From Morella rubra (lineage: Eukaryota; Streptophyta; Magnoliopsida; Fagales; Myricaceae), in the NCBI GenBank assembly GCA_003952965.2, contig CM025855.1, positions 22,372,450 through 22,436,449 of the forward strand: a stretch of 64,000 nt of DNA, in the 5' to 3' direction. The translations under genes were made by a program, and so were the position numbers. This document shows positions 10,804-23,319 of this stretch, one piece after another (the stretch's first letter is position 1; each line of letters opens with the position of its first letter). The notes under the pieces were generated by a model. It saw only the letters and a list, made by a program, of their open reading frames with translations. It made no database searches and had not been told where the DNA came from.

Positions 10804-11333
10804 GATCGATCGGTAATTGTGACGATCGGTCGGTGAAAACGAAGTGATGGATCGATTGAAAAGGCAATCGATCGGTATACATTTGAGATGATCGAACGGT
10901 ACGTATTGACGATCGATCGGTTATGTATTGGTGATTGATCGACACATTTAAACGATCGCACGGTAAGAAATAGATGATCGATCGCTTCAGCAACGACGAT
11001 CTTTATATAAGCGATCGATCACTTAAGTAGCACGATCGATCGTTATGCCATGGACGATCGGTTGTTTAATTCAGCGATGGAACGTTGATTTATGAACTGA
11101 TCGATCGGTGATATTGGACGATCGATCGGTTTTGTAGGAGAATCGATCGTCTATTTCTACACCGATCGGTCGCTTATAGTACCGACTGATCGCTTGCACA
11201 TAGACGATCGATCATTTATTTTACTGATCGATCAGTAATTTTGTCGTTTTAATATTAGCGATCGAACAGTTGTATTGGACGATCGATTGGTTGAACAACA
11301 ACCGATCGATCGCTGAATATGCCGATCGAACGG
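10804..11333. repeat. Subterminal GATCGATCG array, ~21-bp phase
   Basis: About two dozen units of GATCGATCGG or one/two-base variants (GATCGAACGG, GATCGGTCG, GATCGATCA). Reading unit starts directly gives 10804, 10824, 10850, 10867, 10890, 10911, 10933, 10954, 10976 and onward to 11324; most steps are 20-23 bp. The spacers differ in sequence, so the motif and spacing are kept while the rest drifts. Subterminal repeats of En/Spm bind the element's TNPA protein; that role is inferred here. Confidence 0.85.
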
Positions 11334-11524
11334 TGGTAACAGAATCGTTTTTTTTTTTTTTTAAACAATAATAATAGAAAATATTATATAACACGTACAT
11401 TTTATAATAACAATACAATACTCACATTAATAAACATCAATAATAACATATAGTGATCCATAATTAAATCGAAAATAATATCGTAATAATACATAATTAA
11501 AAAGTTATTACAATATACATGCAT

Positions 11525-13230
11525 CTACCTTTTTGAACCCCCAAACTGGCTGAATAGTCGCTTTGACATGTCGCTCATTTTCTTCTCCATTACAGAGGAC
11601 ATTTTCTTCTCCAGTTCCTTCAATATTTCTGCCCGTAAGCTCTTGACATGCGCTCTTGTTCCTGTTGCATTGCTCCTGTGCTCGCATGCGCTCTTGCTCT
11701 TTTCATGCGTGCTCAACATGCGCTCTTGACTCCACTGCTGCTCTCACGGTGGTCCCTCAGCGTGGCCTCCATCTCAGCTTGCTTCTTCGCAAATTCTTGC
11801 AAGTCTTTTTCTCTAGCAGCTCTCATCGCCTCTATCTCATCCCTTGCCTTTGCTAGCTGGTGCTGTAGATCAGAAGACTGTGTAGTTCAAAGTTGATGAA
11901 GGCGGAGGCTTAACCGCCCGTCCTAATCCCCGAACATATCCCGACTTCTTGCCCAATATCTCGGAATATACTTCAATTTCGGTGTAAGTCTTCCCTTCTA
12001 AATCACACTGACGCTGGAAGGCATCCATCCGTTCCTGAAAAAATGACAATAATTACCAGAAACATTAAAGTAGATAAACTATACATAAATTACATAAAGT
12101 AGATTAAAATGAAAGCGACTTACATAAATTTCTCTCGCTCCTTCCGAGGTCCAAATCCCATCTTTGTTTGTATAATTCTTTTTATACAGCTCTGCAGGAT
12201 TGATTTGCCGCTTTCTTGATTTTTCTACATGACAATAGCATAAAGTTATTGACAAACAATATCAATAAAGTCTAAGATTTAGTTGTTAACTTACCATGCA
12301 AGCTCGTGTGCGCTGGAACGAGCGCGAACAGCAGCGTGGTTCACAGTCAACTTTGATCTATTCTTCTTATTTTGCTCGCTTCGTTTCTGCGATATTTTAA
12401 GTAATTAAATATTAAAAGAATGTAATATTTAAGCAACGGGTTTTTGTAATCACGTACCATAAATGCTTCGCTGGTGAACAGATCGCATAACTCCTTCCAC
12501 TGTTCTTCTGTGGTATCAGGGTGCGGCTTCAGCAACGCCGCCTCTTTACTCGGGAACTTCTTAAAATACGCATGCATTCGGTTGCGGTGCGTTCGACGTG
12601 CCGTCATCATAGTCTCGACCACCATCCTCACGTCCTCTGACGGGTGTAGTCAAGGTCAAAGTGGTCCTGCATAAGTACCAAAACATACAATATTACAATG
12701 ATAAACGAAATGCTTAACCAAAAATTCTATGTTTACGAGTTTAATCATACCAACACCGATCCATAATGTACTCCTTCACTTCTGCAGGAACATCGACCCA
12801 CTTGTTAACTGAGATCGGAATCAGCCCTCGGACCAACATTCCAATCTTCGTCGATAGAGTGGCAGCAGTGGAAGACACTCCTCCACACTCTCCCTCCGGG
12901 ATATGCACCGATAGTTTCCCGGACCCAAGACTCTTCTCCAAACTGACCCACGTGTCCTACCTCGCCCACGCTTAGAAGCTGATGTCGCTACATAAAATAA
13001 AATTAACAAAGTTAGTCGGTCGGAAATATAACTTAGAATAATTTCTTACATGCACAACTACTAGGACAAGCTAGCGTGCCTTGACTCATGCCTTCATTCA
13101 CTCTCGGAGAAGGAGCACTCGGGGTAGGACTCGGGATCAGACTCATACTATGCAACTGTCCAGAAGTAACTGAAGGAAATTCTCGTCCACGCTTCATTTC
13201 ACCGTAGAAGCTGTGACATAACAAAATAAA
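11525..13230 (-). pseudogene. TNPA-like CACTA protein (Ptta/En-Spm, Transposase_24 type)
   Basis: Read 13230 to 11525. The N-terminal part holds a serine/proline-rich segment (SLIPSPTPSAPSP). Next comes a block with GRTRG, KLSVHIPEG and KIGMLVRGLIPISVNKWVDVP, typical of the plant Ptta/En-Spm protein family. Then RTHRNRMHAYFKKFPSKEAAL with TEEQWKELCDLFTSEAFM, and after an intron a segment with DGIWTSEGAREIYERM. A long coiled coil (charged, LRAEILKELEKKMSSVMEKK) precedes the stop at 11525. Pieces lie in different frames and are split by introns, for example near 12240-12300 and 12395-12460. In En/Spm this protein binds subterminal repeats; it sits next to the 10804-11333 array. I see no single intact reading frame. 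Confidence 0.75.
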
Positions 13231-13309
13231 CGATAAAGATATGGTAAATGAGACAGTAACAGTAAAAATAGTTCAGCAAACATCAACATTAGAAAGAAAA
13301 TATACTTGA

Positions 13310-16300
13310 AAGAAATTATTAATCAGAATCTGATTCTTGCACGTTTATCGCCCGATGCCTCATCCTCAGTAGAGTCGCTATCACTTTCGAACGAATCTTC
13401 GTCCCCACTTTCTTCTATATTTCTTCAATTTCTGCTTCATCCCCCTCCGAAACATCATTACTATCTATACGTCTTTTTTTTTCGCCGATCAATTGCCTCA
13501 GAAGCTTGGATAACGTTTGGCGTAACGTCATCCCTCCGTAGTGGATTAAGGTTAAACTGTCGGAAGTCTATAAACAAGTCAATGGCATCATCCTCTTGAT
13601 ACGCTTCATTCGCGATGGCTGCTCCCGATTCAACGTTTACATCAACTTCACCATCGGATCCAGGCCGGGAATGTCATATGCATTTCTACACGACAACTTC
13701 TGCACGACTCACCATGTAGGTCCATGCAGATTATCAACTAGATAAAACACTTGACTTGCTTGATTAGCCAAAACAAATGGATCTTCTAAGTACCACAGTC
13801 GGGAAGTGTTTATGCTCTTAAAGTTCTCGTCGATACGAATTCCACGGTGATCTCCAACGTCCCACCAATCACACTTAAACAAATATACAGTATTTCCCCA
13901 CAAGTATTGCATGGCATAAATGTCTACAAGCCTCCCGTAAAATTCTATTGGATTTCCCTCATGTGATCCCGGTACTACAATACCACTATTCTGAGTTCTC
14001 TATCTTCTTCCCATTGTACTGTATGATATCTACATCCATTCACAACACATGTAGAATAACGCATCACTGTGTATCAGGCCCACGTGCCAATGAATACAAT
14101 TCATCGATCGATGTACATGGATTTTGAGAACGTAATTTTTGAACCTACAACAATATATTAGAAGGTCATTAAAAACAAAGACACGAAATTAATTTGAATT
14201 ATTTGTCAATAACACTTACTCGCCCTAAGAACCAATCCGAAAATTGTTCCTCATGCATACGAGAAATGTTACCAACTCCTTGGGCGTGAAGTTGTCCATG
14301 TGTTCACTGTAATGATAAGTTAATCAACGACTGTATATTACAGAAAACCTATGAAATTTTATTTTACTTACTCTAAGTAGTTGCTGATGCCTTTGCAATT
14401 GTTCAGCACATACCACCGAGCTTTCTTGAACTCTGTTCGGTCTATGTCATGTCCTTTTGCAGCCCTTATCAATCTAATTCTCTGAGTGAACACATCCAAT
14501 GACCTTTCTAGTACCTTCTCATTCAGAATCGTAGTTTCGATCTCTGCGATTAAACACTGTTTCGACCCCTCGGAGGTATTAGGAACAAAATGTCAAACAC
14601 AGTTCTCAATATCTTATTCAATCGACCCTTTGGGACGCGACTTATTTTTCACATTCCGTTTGAGACACCCATCAACCATTCAACTGGATACATCCATCTT
14701 ATTGTACTGGTCCAGCAAGCATTGCTTCGCGCGGTAAGTGGACCGTTAAATGCATCATAACCGTAAAAAAAGCAAGTGGAAAAATTATTTCCAACTTGCA
14801 TAAAATTATCCCGATATCTTCTAACATCCTCTGCAATACATAAATCTTCAACGTACGAGAACACAACTCTCGAAAAAACAAACATAATTCAGTCACTGCG
14901 CCACACACGTCTTCCTTCAACAACCCTCGGATCATCACTGGAAGAACCCTCTGCAAGATGACAATCATGACTTTTCATTCCAGAAACCTTCAACTCATCT
15001 AGATTCACACAACGTGAAATCTCAGCTGCATAACCATCGGGGAACCTCACATCTTTTAACCACTCACAGGCCCTCCTTCGCTCTTCCCGAATTAAAGTAT
15101 ACACCGCTTGAGGCATCAATTCAACCCGACCGTCATGCACCAAGTGCAAGTCTTTTTTGACCCCATTTCAGCTAAATCTCTACGTGCACCCGCTGAATCT
15201 CTGGTCTTGAACTCGATATTCATCACCGTCCCAATCACGTTGTCACATATGTTCTTCTCGATGTGCATCACGTCCAAGTTATGCCGTAACCCTAATGTAC
15301 TCCAATACGGCAGTTGGAAAAATATGCTCTTCTTCGTCCAATTCAAACGTTCTGATGATTGTTTCTTCTTTCCCTATTCTTCCCTGACGCTTTACCAAAG
15401 ATAGTCTCCCCGACATGCGTCAATTGTTCCAATATGTCCTCACCAGTTAACTCCTCAGGCGGAAGTCTATGTTCTTCTTTCCCATCGAACGTATCCACAT
15501 CATATCTCCATGCATGCCCCGGTGTCAAATATCTCCTATGACCCATATAACACATTCTTCTCCCGTGCTTCAACCACTTATAGTCAGTGTCTAAATTACA
15601 CGTTGGACATGCCAACTTCCCTTTGGTACTCCATCCAGATAAATTGGTATATGCTGGAAAATCATTTATGGTCCACATCAAAGCTGCATGCATCTTAAAT
15701 GTCGTCCCATCTGAAGCGTCATGTGTCTCAACTCCATCTTCCCATATTTGTTTCAACTCTTCCACTAAGGGTCGAAGATATACATCAATATCATTTCCCG
15801 GTGACTTTCGACCGGAATCAGAAGAGTCATTAGTGAAAATGGGACCTTCATACACCTCCATGGGGTAAATTATATGGAAACACAACGACCGGCCAAATAA
15901 TGTATGCATTGCTCATGTTTCCAAACGGATTAAACCCGTCAGAAGCAAGAACAAGGCGGACGTTGCGAGCATCTTGAGCAAACCAATCGTGGTCCTTATC
16001 AAAATTCTTCCAAACCAATGAATCTGCAGGATGCCTCAAACTCTCCCCATCATCGACCCGTTTTTCCTTATGCCATCTCATGTCAATTGCTACATCTTTT
16101 GTGGTAAACAAACGTTTAAGTCTAAGGATTAAAGGGAAATGACGCAACACTTTTCTGGGAATTCGATTGCGCAAATCATTTTCGAATTTCACCGGGACAC
16201 CCCACATATCGGACATCTGTCTAACTCACTGTTTTCCTTCCAAAACAACACACAATCATTCTGACATGCATGGATTTTATCATAACTAAACCCAAGATCC

Positions 16301-16966
16301 TTTCGCAATTGTTTCGCCTCGTAATACGATCCCGGTAACGTCTCCCCCTCTGGCAATGCCTCCTTAATCAATTGTAATACCATATCAAATGCCTTAACCG
16401 ACAACTTATTCTCCGACATCACGTGCAACAACCGGACCGTAAATGACAACTTACTAAACTTGGTACATCCAGGATACAATTCATGTTCTGCCTCTTCCCA
16501 TAATTTATTAAGTGGTGTCGAAGCCTTCGGTCCCCAAGTGGGGGTTTCCTTAATATTAGGGTTCTCCGTTTCAACCCTTGCCGCCCCATCATCTAATCCG
16601 GCACAAACATCGGTTAACATTTCCTCCATTCTATCAGAGTTATCTCCCTCTAAATCATCATCACTATATGGTAAGCTCGCACTGGACTCTTGACTCAACT
16701 TTGAAGTAAGTTGAATACCTTCCCCGTGAAACACCCATGACTTATAGCTCACATCAAACCCATTAATGTTAATATGATCTTCCATTTTATCCAACACTTG
16801 AAACACTACATTTTTTGCACTTCCGACACGGACATCTGATTTGACCCTGAGAGTCTACACAACAAGCAGCCTTACTTACAAACCCACGGACCCCCTTCGC
16901 ATACTTTTCACCAAACCGATTTTTCTCGTAAATCCAACTCTTATCCATCGCCTCCAATCTAAAATA
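13310..16966 (-). pseudogene. TNPD-like CACTA transposase, frameshifted
   Basis: Read 16966 to 13310. Order of domains: transposase-associated domain starting MDKSWIYEKNRFGEKYAKGV with CPCRKCKKC (about 16966-16800); Transposase_21 region (about 16790-15080) with DCVLFWKEN, CPICGVSRW, MRWHKEKR, LVLASDGFNPFGNMS, GKLACPTCN, WSTLGLRHNLDVMHIEKN; a DUF4218 region (about 15000-14250) with HLPREAMLAGPVQ and RPKGSIE; an intron (about 14140-14220); DUF4216 (about 14010-13690) with VYLFKCDWWDV, NTSRLWYLEDPFVLANQASQVFYL; and an acidic C-terminal tail. The domain set and order are those of plant CACTA transposases. At least four frame changes (near 16800, 16200, 15900, 15340) and internal stops make it non-functional. 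Confidence 0.85.
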
Positions 16967-19337
16967 ATACACGACATTAAAAACTCATAAACACCGATTA
17001 ATTGGATCTTGACTTTGTGCCTAGCTTATAGTTCCTATCTCATTCAAGATTGTGTATTTGGAGTTGAACATCAGTTCAACTTATGTCCATCCATACCTCG
17101 AAAAAAATCGGCAGCATCTCCCCAGTCCCCAAATACACGTATCAGCGTTGGAGGCAAACGTTATCAACGATAGTTGTATGACGTTATACACCAATGCTAG
17201 TAGTATACCCAGAAGACAAAAGGTAGATGATACCGAATTTTCTCTAAGACTGGACAGGACACAAGTACTGAACTCGTCCAACTACAAATACACAATTTCA
17301 AACCGTCCATATTGTGGACAATTCAAGGGTTATTACGCGATAAACGTATATTTATCGCGTCCTTAACCCTTGAACGGGTCTAAGGTTACACACATTATAT
17401 CCCAAAAATAAACTCAAACATAACAAGTCAAAAACACTCCAATATTCATCCTCCATGCTTCTCAAACTCCATAATTTATTTCCAGAACTCAAGCACTTCA
17501 ATAATCAAACATTCAATATAAAGCTCAAATATTATACATGTATCACTATTAAAAAAAACACTCCTATAATCATCCTCCAGTCTTCTCAAACTTCATGATT
17601 CATTTCCAGAACTCAAGCACTTCAATAATTAAACATGAGAATAAAATAAATGCTACACAAGGTCAATAACTTGCAATCTGCCCTAACCACGATCGATCGA
17701 TACTATAGACGATCGATCGGATTTCAAGACCGATCGATCGTCATTATATAGATGATCGATCGTTGAACCTCCATATAACACACGATCGATCGTCAGAATC
17801 TGGTGATCGATCGTGACTAACCCAGATCGAAAAAACAGCTTGCCAGCCTCCCACACACTCAATCCACGCCCAAAACACTCACAAATCATCCTCATGCAAT
17901 ACTAATTCTAATATACATATTAAAAATACTCTAATAAGCTCTAATCATCACAAATCCAATCCACAATACCCACAAATAGACAAATAAAAATAACACCAAA
18001 TAACCAACGAAATCATTCATAAATCGTAGTGTAGGTTGATTCAATTACCTTTTGCACGAAATGTAGACCAAAACGAACCAAATCCACACCAAAATCTCAC
18101 AAATGTCGCCCAAATTTTTCAATATTCACCCGGTTAAAAAACCAATGAATTTGAGCTTGGGCTTAACCTTAAGGACTTCTAAACACTCTCACAACTAAAA
18201 GGACGATATTTTGACAAAATTAAAGGGAAAAATAGCTCCTTGCCGCGAGTCTCTAGTTTCCTCCTTGCCGTGGGTGTGTTTTTGCTTCACCCACGGCTTT
18301 AGAGCATCTTGGCATTTCAAGCGTGATAAACACCGATCGATCGGTAATATTACCGATCGATCGTGACCAAGCATTAAAATTTTCGCCCAGTTTTTAGAAC
18401 GATCGATCGGTACAAAACAGCGATCGATCGGTGTTACGTTTAAAGCGACATTGCATGAAGCCCCAAAATCAACGATCCATCGGTACCAAAATATTAAACG
18501 ACACCGTTATGTACCGATCGATCGCCAATAAAGCGATCGATCGGTTAACCTAATTATTAAAAAACGGTTTTTAGCCTAACAAATGACTTAATTATTAAAA
18601 TTAATTTACTTATAATATCATATTAATACATACCTCATACTGATGAATTATAATCATGTGTTAAATAAGTGCTATGTCACGAGTTTCTAACATCTTAATA
18701 CTTTACTCATACTAACACAAACAAAATGCATCTATGTTGCAACATGTATAACTTATACATGCTTTCTTAAAAATTAATGATATGTACTTGATATGTTTTT
18801 ATGTAATCTAAATACATCCTAACATACTTTGTTAATATATATTTCTATGTTTCTAATAATTTAAACTCACATTATTTAAAAAAATGAGGGTTAGATGAAA
18901 AACTAGTGTAGCGATCGATCGGTGTATATAACGATCGATCGGTTAGTGCACCCAAATGACGACGGATAACACCGATGGATCGGTGTGCATTTAGCGATCG
19001 ATCGGTGTATTTAATTGCAAAACAGAAAAATAAAAAACGATTTCTTGTTAAATTCTTATATTACTTATTTGATAAATCACTTATTTCGTTATTTTTGCCT
19101 ACCAAAGGGTATATTGGTCATTTTACTTATATCAGTGTCGAGAAAGAAATACAAATAGAAAAACACGTAAACTATAATCAAAGTTTCTTCTGCATATCCA
19201 CAGATAAACATAAATGTCTCAAATACGTAAATAAAAAAACCAAATCCAAATAAACACAAATGTCTCAAAAAGATAAATAAAACCATAAATCAAAATGTAT
19301 GTCCCAAATAGATATAAAAAAATAACATAAAAATTCA
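16967..19337. repeat. Internal CACTA spacer with further GATCGATCG arrays
   Basis: No gene. GATCGATCG-type units cluster at about 17689-17820, 18330-18545 and 18908-19010, all between the TNPD-like gene and the accessory gene. A tandemly repeated segment CTTCTCAAACT-CATAATT(C)ATTTCCAGAACTCAAGCACTTCAATAAT occurs at about 17458 and 17582. The arrays here lie far from either terminus of the 10613-22220 element, which is unusual for CACTA and may mark an old nested end or promoter-proximal sites. Confidence 0.7.
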
Positions 19338-20594
19338 TCAACGTCGAACAGCATCACGGAAAGTGGCCACGTCATCAGGAATATCTCCGGGAATCCTCTT
19401 TGGATTTGCCTCTGTCTTGAAATCATCCAGGGTCTTTTTAATTTCTTCCAGCTGCTCGTTGACGTCCGCCATATGAGCCACGACTGACTTGTTGCGCAGC
19501 ATTGTCACAGTGCACTCCCCATCGAAGGCGGTCCGGAGCTCTTTCAGCTGCTCCTCTAATGACTGCATCTGCCTCTCAACAGGCTGTAGAGTGGCCTTCA
19601 CAGTCGCGTTGACATGACTATCGAGGTCCCCAATAGCTGGGCTACCCATGGAGGGGGCACTGCAGGTGCTCCTGTCTCCAGAGGTGCCTCTGACGCTGAT
19701 GTCGAAGGCCGTGATGCCTCCTCTGTGGCCGTCGCTGCTCTACGAGTGAACCGTTGAGTCAATGCCCCCTCCTGGCCCCGGCTCCTGGACAGAGTGAACT
19801 TGTTCAGCGCACTCTTAACCTCCTTACGTGTATCCGAGGCAGCGATCACGACTCCTTGAGAAATGAGGAACTGAGTCAGAAACACGCCGTATGGGAGGCT
19901 ATATTCCTTAATTCCCCAAGCCTCATCCATAATCAGCTTGAACATGTACAACGGAAAATCTATCCGCGTGTGCTGACCCAGTAAGAGCATGCACTGAGCT
20001 CTCGTGAACGGCACTCGGTGGAATGAGTTCTGCCATCGACGTTCGGCGTCCAAATAAGGTGCAAAATCCGCCAAAACTCACTGAACTCACTCTGCTTGAT
20101 TATGCTGCCCACCACTGCAGAGGTCTTCCCAGTCATCAGCGTCCACAAATCCTGCTCTGATGTCCTCTGTTCATCCGTCAGGGGTACCGCCGGGAAACAG
20201 GGGCTCTCGGGCCGGGGGCAGTTTAAGAAATCGGCAATGACGTCTGTCGAGAATAAGAACTGCACGCCTCGCACCTCTAGCTGCACCTCAGGTGCTCTAT
20301 CTACGAGACGAGTGCACAGAAGAAATCTTGCACAACTGTGTCCACACAAAACCCCTCAGTCCACGAGAGCTGATGAAGAAATCCCTGGTACTCGAAGAGC
20401 TGGTAGAGGGAGTGCTCCTCGTACAATAACTGGTCAAAATCAGAGAGCGTCACAGGACGCTCTTTGGCCACTGGCCGCCCCCTCAGGTACTCCATTCGCC
20501 TCTCCAAGGTCATCATTGGATCAGCGACTTCTTGCTCTTGGGACGACGATCCCGTCCCGGTTTTCGTTGTGCGTGCGCGCTTAACTCCTGACAT
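19338..20594 (-). pseudogene. CACTA-borne 'putative plant transposon protein' (PF20167-like)
   Basis: Read 20594 to 19338. It starts MSGVKRARTTKTGTGSS, then YQLFEYQGFLHQLSWTEGFC, a segment with LEVRGVQFLFSTDVIADFLN and TGKTSAVVGSIIK, then WQNSFHRVPFTRAQCMLL, DFPLYMFKLIMDEAWG and LPYGVFLTQFLISQGV. A Ser/Thr/Pro linker follows, then a C-terminal coiled coil (QMQSLEEQLKELRTAF, NEQLEEIKKTLDDF) to the stop at 19338. This layout (GV-F---I--FL, R-Q---LY-, LP-G--LT) matches the plant transposon-protein family I know as PF20167; the label is from memory. Frame changes near 20320, 20060 and 19640 break it. Its function is unknown. Confidence 0.6.
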
Positions 20595-20710
20595 TTTATG
20601 TATACTGCAAAAGTTGTATATAAATATGTGTTAATAAGTAATCACAATAACGTATTACTTAAAAAAAAAGTAATCACAATCACGTAATTATTAATGAAGT
20701 TGAAACAAAA

Positions 20711-22060
20711 AGCGATCCATCGCCATCCAAGCGATCGATCACTAAATATACCGATCGATCGTTAGTAACTACGCGATCGATCATAAAATGGTGATCGATC
20801 AATCAATTTGACCGATCGAACGCTATTGGTAAAACGACGCGTTTCAGTGCACAGACGATCGATCGTCCATGCAACCAAACGCACAGTATCACTAAGGGAT
20901 CGATCGCCACAAATACGATCGATCGCCATTTAATCAAAACACTACGCTTCACATTGTAGCTTACCGATCGATCGCTTAGGTGTAAGCGATCGATCGATAA
21001 CCATATCGATCGAACGGGCCCGAATTGAAACGCACAGTTTTGAGGAGACGATCGATCGCTCACTAAAGCATCGATCGCTCCGTACCAAATTCAGCGATCG
21101 ATGGTGAATTTAACCGATCGATCATTGGACCTAGCACTTGCAAAGCGATCGATCGCCTCCAAATTCAGCGATCGATCGGTGAATTTAACCGATCGATCAT
21201 TGGACCTAGCACTTACAAAGTGATCGATCGCCTCTGGAGGCGATCGATTGTTACGGGAACGAATACACACAGACGTTACAAAACCCAAAACAGGCCCAAA
21301 ATCACCCAAAATTGATCCCAAAACAATCCTAAACTCTTAAAACATACATCAACAATAAAATAAATACATTTTACGGACCTAAATGGATGATATAGCAAAT
21401 TAGAAAACGTAAACTAAAAATTTGCTAGTGAACAACCGCTTAATATTGCTTAAAAAATAATATAAGTACGTACCTTTGACGTAGAAGACAATGAAGGATG
21501 ATTCCACGCACTTTGGAAGACAATGCAGCACGAAATGGCTCCTTGCACTTTGAGAGGATTCGAGAGATTTTGTGGAGAGATAACCGGTAAAAATGACTTC
21601 GGCGGTTTCATATAATCGTTCGTGCCAATCGATCGTAGTTAAGTGACGATCGATTGCTATGTTCTAACACGTGGCGTCTTTCCATTCGTTGAACGGCGAT
21701 TCGAAAAAGTGACGGTTACGCTTACCGATCGATCGTCATACGATCGATCGGCCTTTCGTATTTACAGACGGTTACAATACCGATTGATCGATTAATATGG
21801 GGCGATCGATCGCTATGTTCTAACACGTGGCGTTTTTCATTCGTTAAAACTACGATCGATCGCCAACCCGGTCATCGAACGGTGATTCGAAAAAGTGACG
21901 GTTACTTTACCGATCGATCGTTTTATAAACAACGATCGATCGGTTTGAGTGACGATGTAAATTCATCGCCTAAACGCCTTGCATGTAGTGACGGAGCATT
22001 TCGTCACAAAATTAACGATCGATCGGTATATGACCGATCGATCGGTGTGTGACGAAACTT
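20711..22060. repeat. Right-side GATCGATCG arrays of the CACTA element
   Basis: Dense GATCGATCG-type units run at about 20711-21265 and 21620-22055, with a ~60-bp direct duplication (units around CAGCGATCGATGGTGAATTT and CAGCGATCGATCGGTGAATT near 21092 and 21167). The gap 21270-21600 has no gene. Spacing is near 20 bp over 20713-20813 and looser elsewhere. The array mirrors that at 10804-11333. Confidence 0.85.
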
Positions 22061-22220
22061 TTCGTCACCAAAAAATTAATTTTAGTGACAACAATTTTAT
22101 TTCGTCACAAATAAAACCTTTAGTGACGAAATTGGTGATGAAAAGTAGTTTCGTCACGAAAAAACCTTTTTTTGTGACGAAAATAACATTTTGTCACTAA
22201 AAGTCAATTTTCTAGTAATG

Positions 22221-23239
22221 TAGCTAGATGTTCTTCTGTGGCAAGGCCTGATCATTTGATGTTAAGCCATATCCGTGGGAGCTGGCTAATTATACCTATG
22301 TGTTGTAACTTGTAAGACAGGTCGAAGCTTATACTGGTCCAGGGACAGCTTAAGGGTGAGGCAAGAAGCCCTCAAACTTTTATAAGACTGCAAGGCTGAA
22401 ACGTGATGAAAATTTGATGGTTGGAAATCACCAGATGGCGAGACCAAAAATTAGGCCAGCATCCCTTGAAAATGAACAAACAGTGAAGAATTCGGCTTAG
22501 TTATTATGCTTTCTATAATATATATATATATATATATTTTAAATAGGGCTTAAGGCCTGATCAGATCTACATAATAGCCGAGCCTGGCTTAACATTAACT
22601 TCATAGGATGTCCGATATGGGCTCAACCCATTATAATTAATTATTGTCCAAGTGAAACAAGTGTTAAGACCACTTATAAAAAAAAAAGGGAAGTCCTAAG
22701 ACAACTCCCAAAGATTGTGCAACCTGGACTTAATTTGTTTTAGCATATCATTACTTTTCAGTGTAACTTTGGCCCAAAAGACCTGTAGCTCGGCTTGGCA
22801 TTGAGCTAGATGTTTACATTTGCATGTCACATTAAAGGAGAGAGCGAAGACCAATAAAACAGACCAGAGAAAAAGAGGAACAATGTAACAGACTAAATTA
22901 GCTGTCCCCGCCAGTTTTGACTAAGCATGTCGGTTATATGGGGGTTCCTGTTTTAGTTGCTATTTCCCAGTTCTTTTCATACATATTCAATATATATTGA
23001 GGAACATATATAGAGACATTGTCATCATGAACAACCTACAATTGAAACTTTCTCGATGTCTTTTTGCTCTTTTGGGTAAACAGAAGTCCAAAACTTCTCG
23101 ACGTAATTAAACGTATTTCCACGATACTCAACCAACTTGCAGCCATTTTTCTTGTGTGAGGATAATTTTTTTTATCTTCCCGATGTCTCCCATTATCCTC
23201 ATAATTGCCATAATTAACAAACCGTTAATGTTGGTATGC
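22221..23239. other. Intergenic, no gene seen
   Basis: No supported gene. A short (AT)n microsatellite lies at about 22517-22537. The last ~150 bp before 23240 look like a plant promoter region for the peptide gene that follows. Confidence 0.5.
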
Positions 23240-23247
23240 TATATAAA
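23240..23247 (+). promoter_or_regulatory. Probable TATA box of the ESF1-like gene
   Basis: TATATAAA in the context GCTATATAAACTG lies about 80 bp before the start codon at 23320. This leaves room for a start site near 23270 and a ~50-nt leader. It is placed by consensus only. Confidence 0.6.
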
Positions 23248-23319
23248 CTGAATAGTACTTGATGATTCCAAACCCACCACGGATGCATGTGATTAATTAT
23301 CTCTAAATTCTCAGAAGGA

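Larger units (their letters stand above)
10613..22220 (-). mobile_element. Large decayed CACTA (En/Spm) transposon, ~11.6 kb
   Basis: The left terminus CACTACAAAAAAATTGACTT begins at 10613. The right terminus at 22220 is the complement of CATTACTAGAAAATTGACTT. Next to both are TTTCGTCAC/GTGACGAAA palindromes (10620-10800 and 22000-22200) and GATCGATCG arrays. Inside, all genes run on the minus strand: an accessory gene (20594 to 19338), TNPD-like (16966 to 13310) and TNPA-like (13230 to 11525). Every gene has stops or frameshifts, so it is unlikely to encode working transposase. Flanking triplets (ACT / TAG) do not match, which fits an old or rearranged insertion, or a composite of nested relatives. 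Confidence 0.8.

Noticed and set aside
10804-22055. Spaced short repeats that could suggest a CRISPR-like array
   Set aside because: The units are 9-10-bp palindromes with ~11-bp spacers in a plant transposon. Repeat and spacer lengths do not fit CRISPR, and no cas gene is present.
10613-22220. 3-bp target-site duplication for the large CACTA
   Set aside because: The flanking triplets ACT and TAG do not match, so I do not claim one; termini are called on inverted-repeat evidence only.
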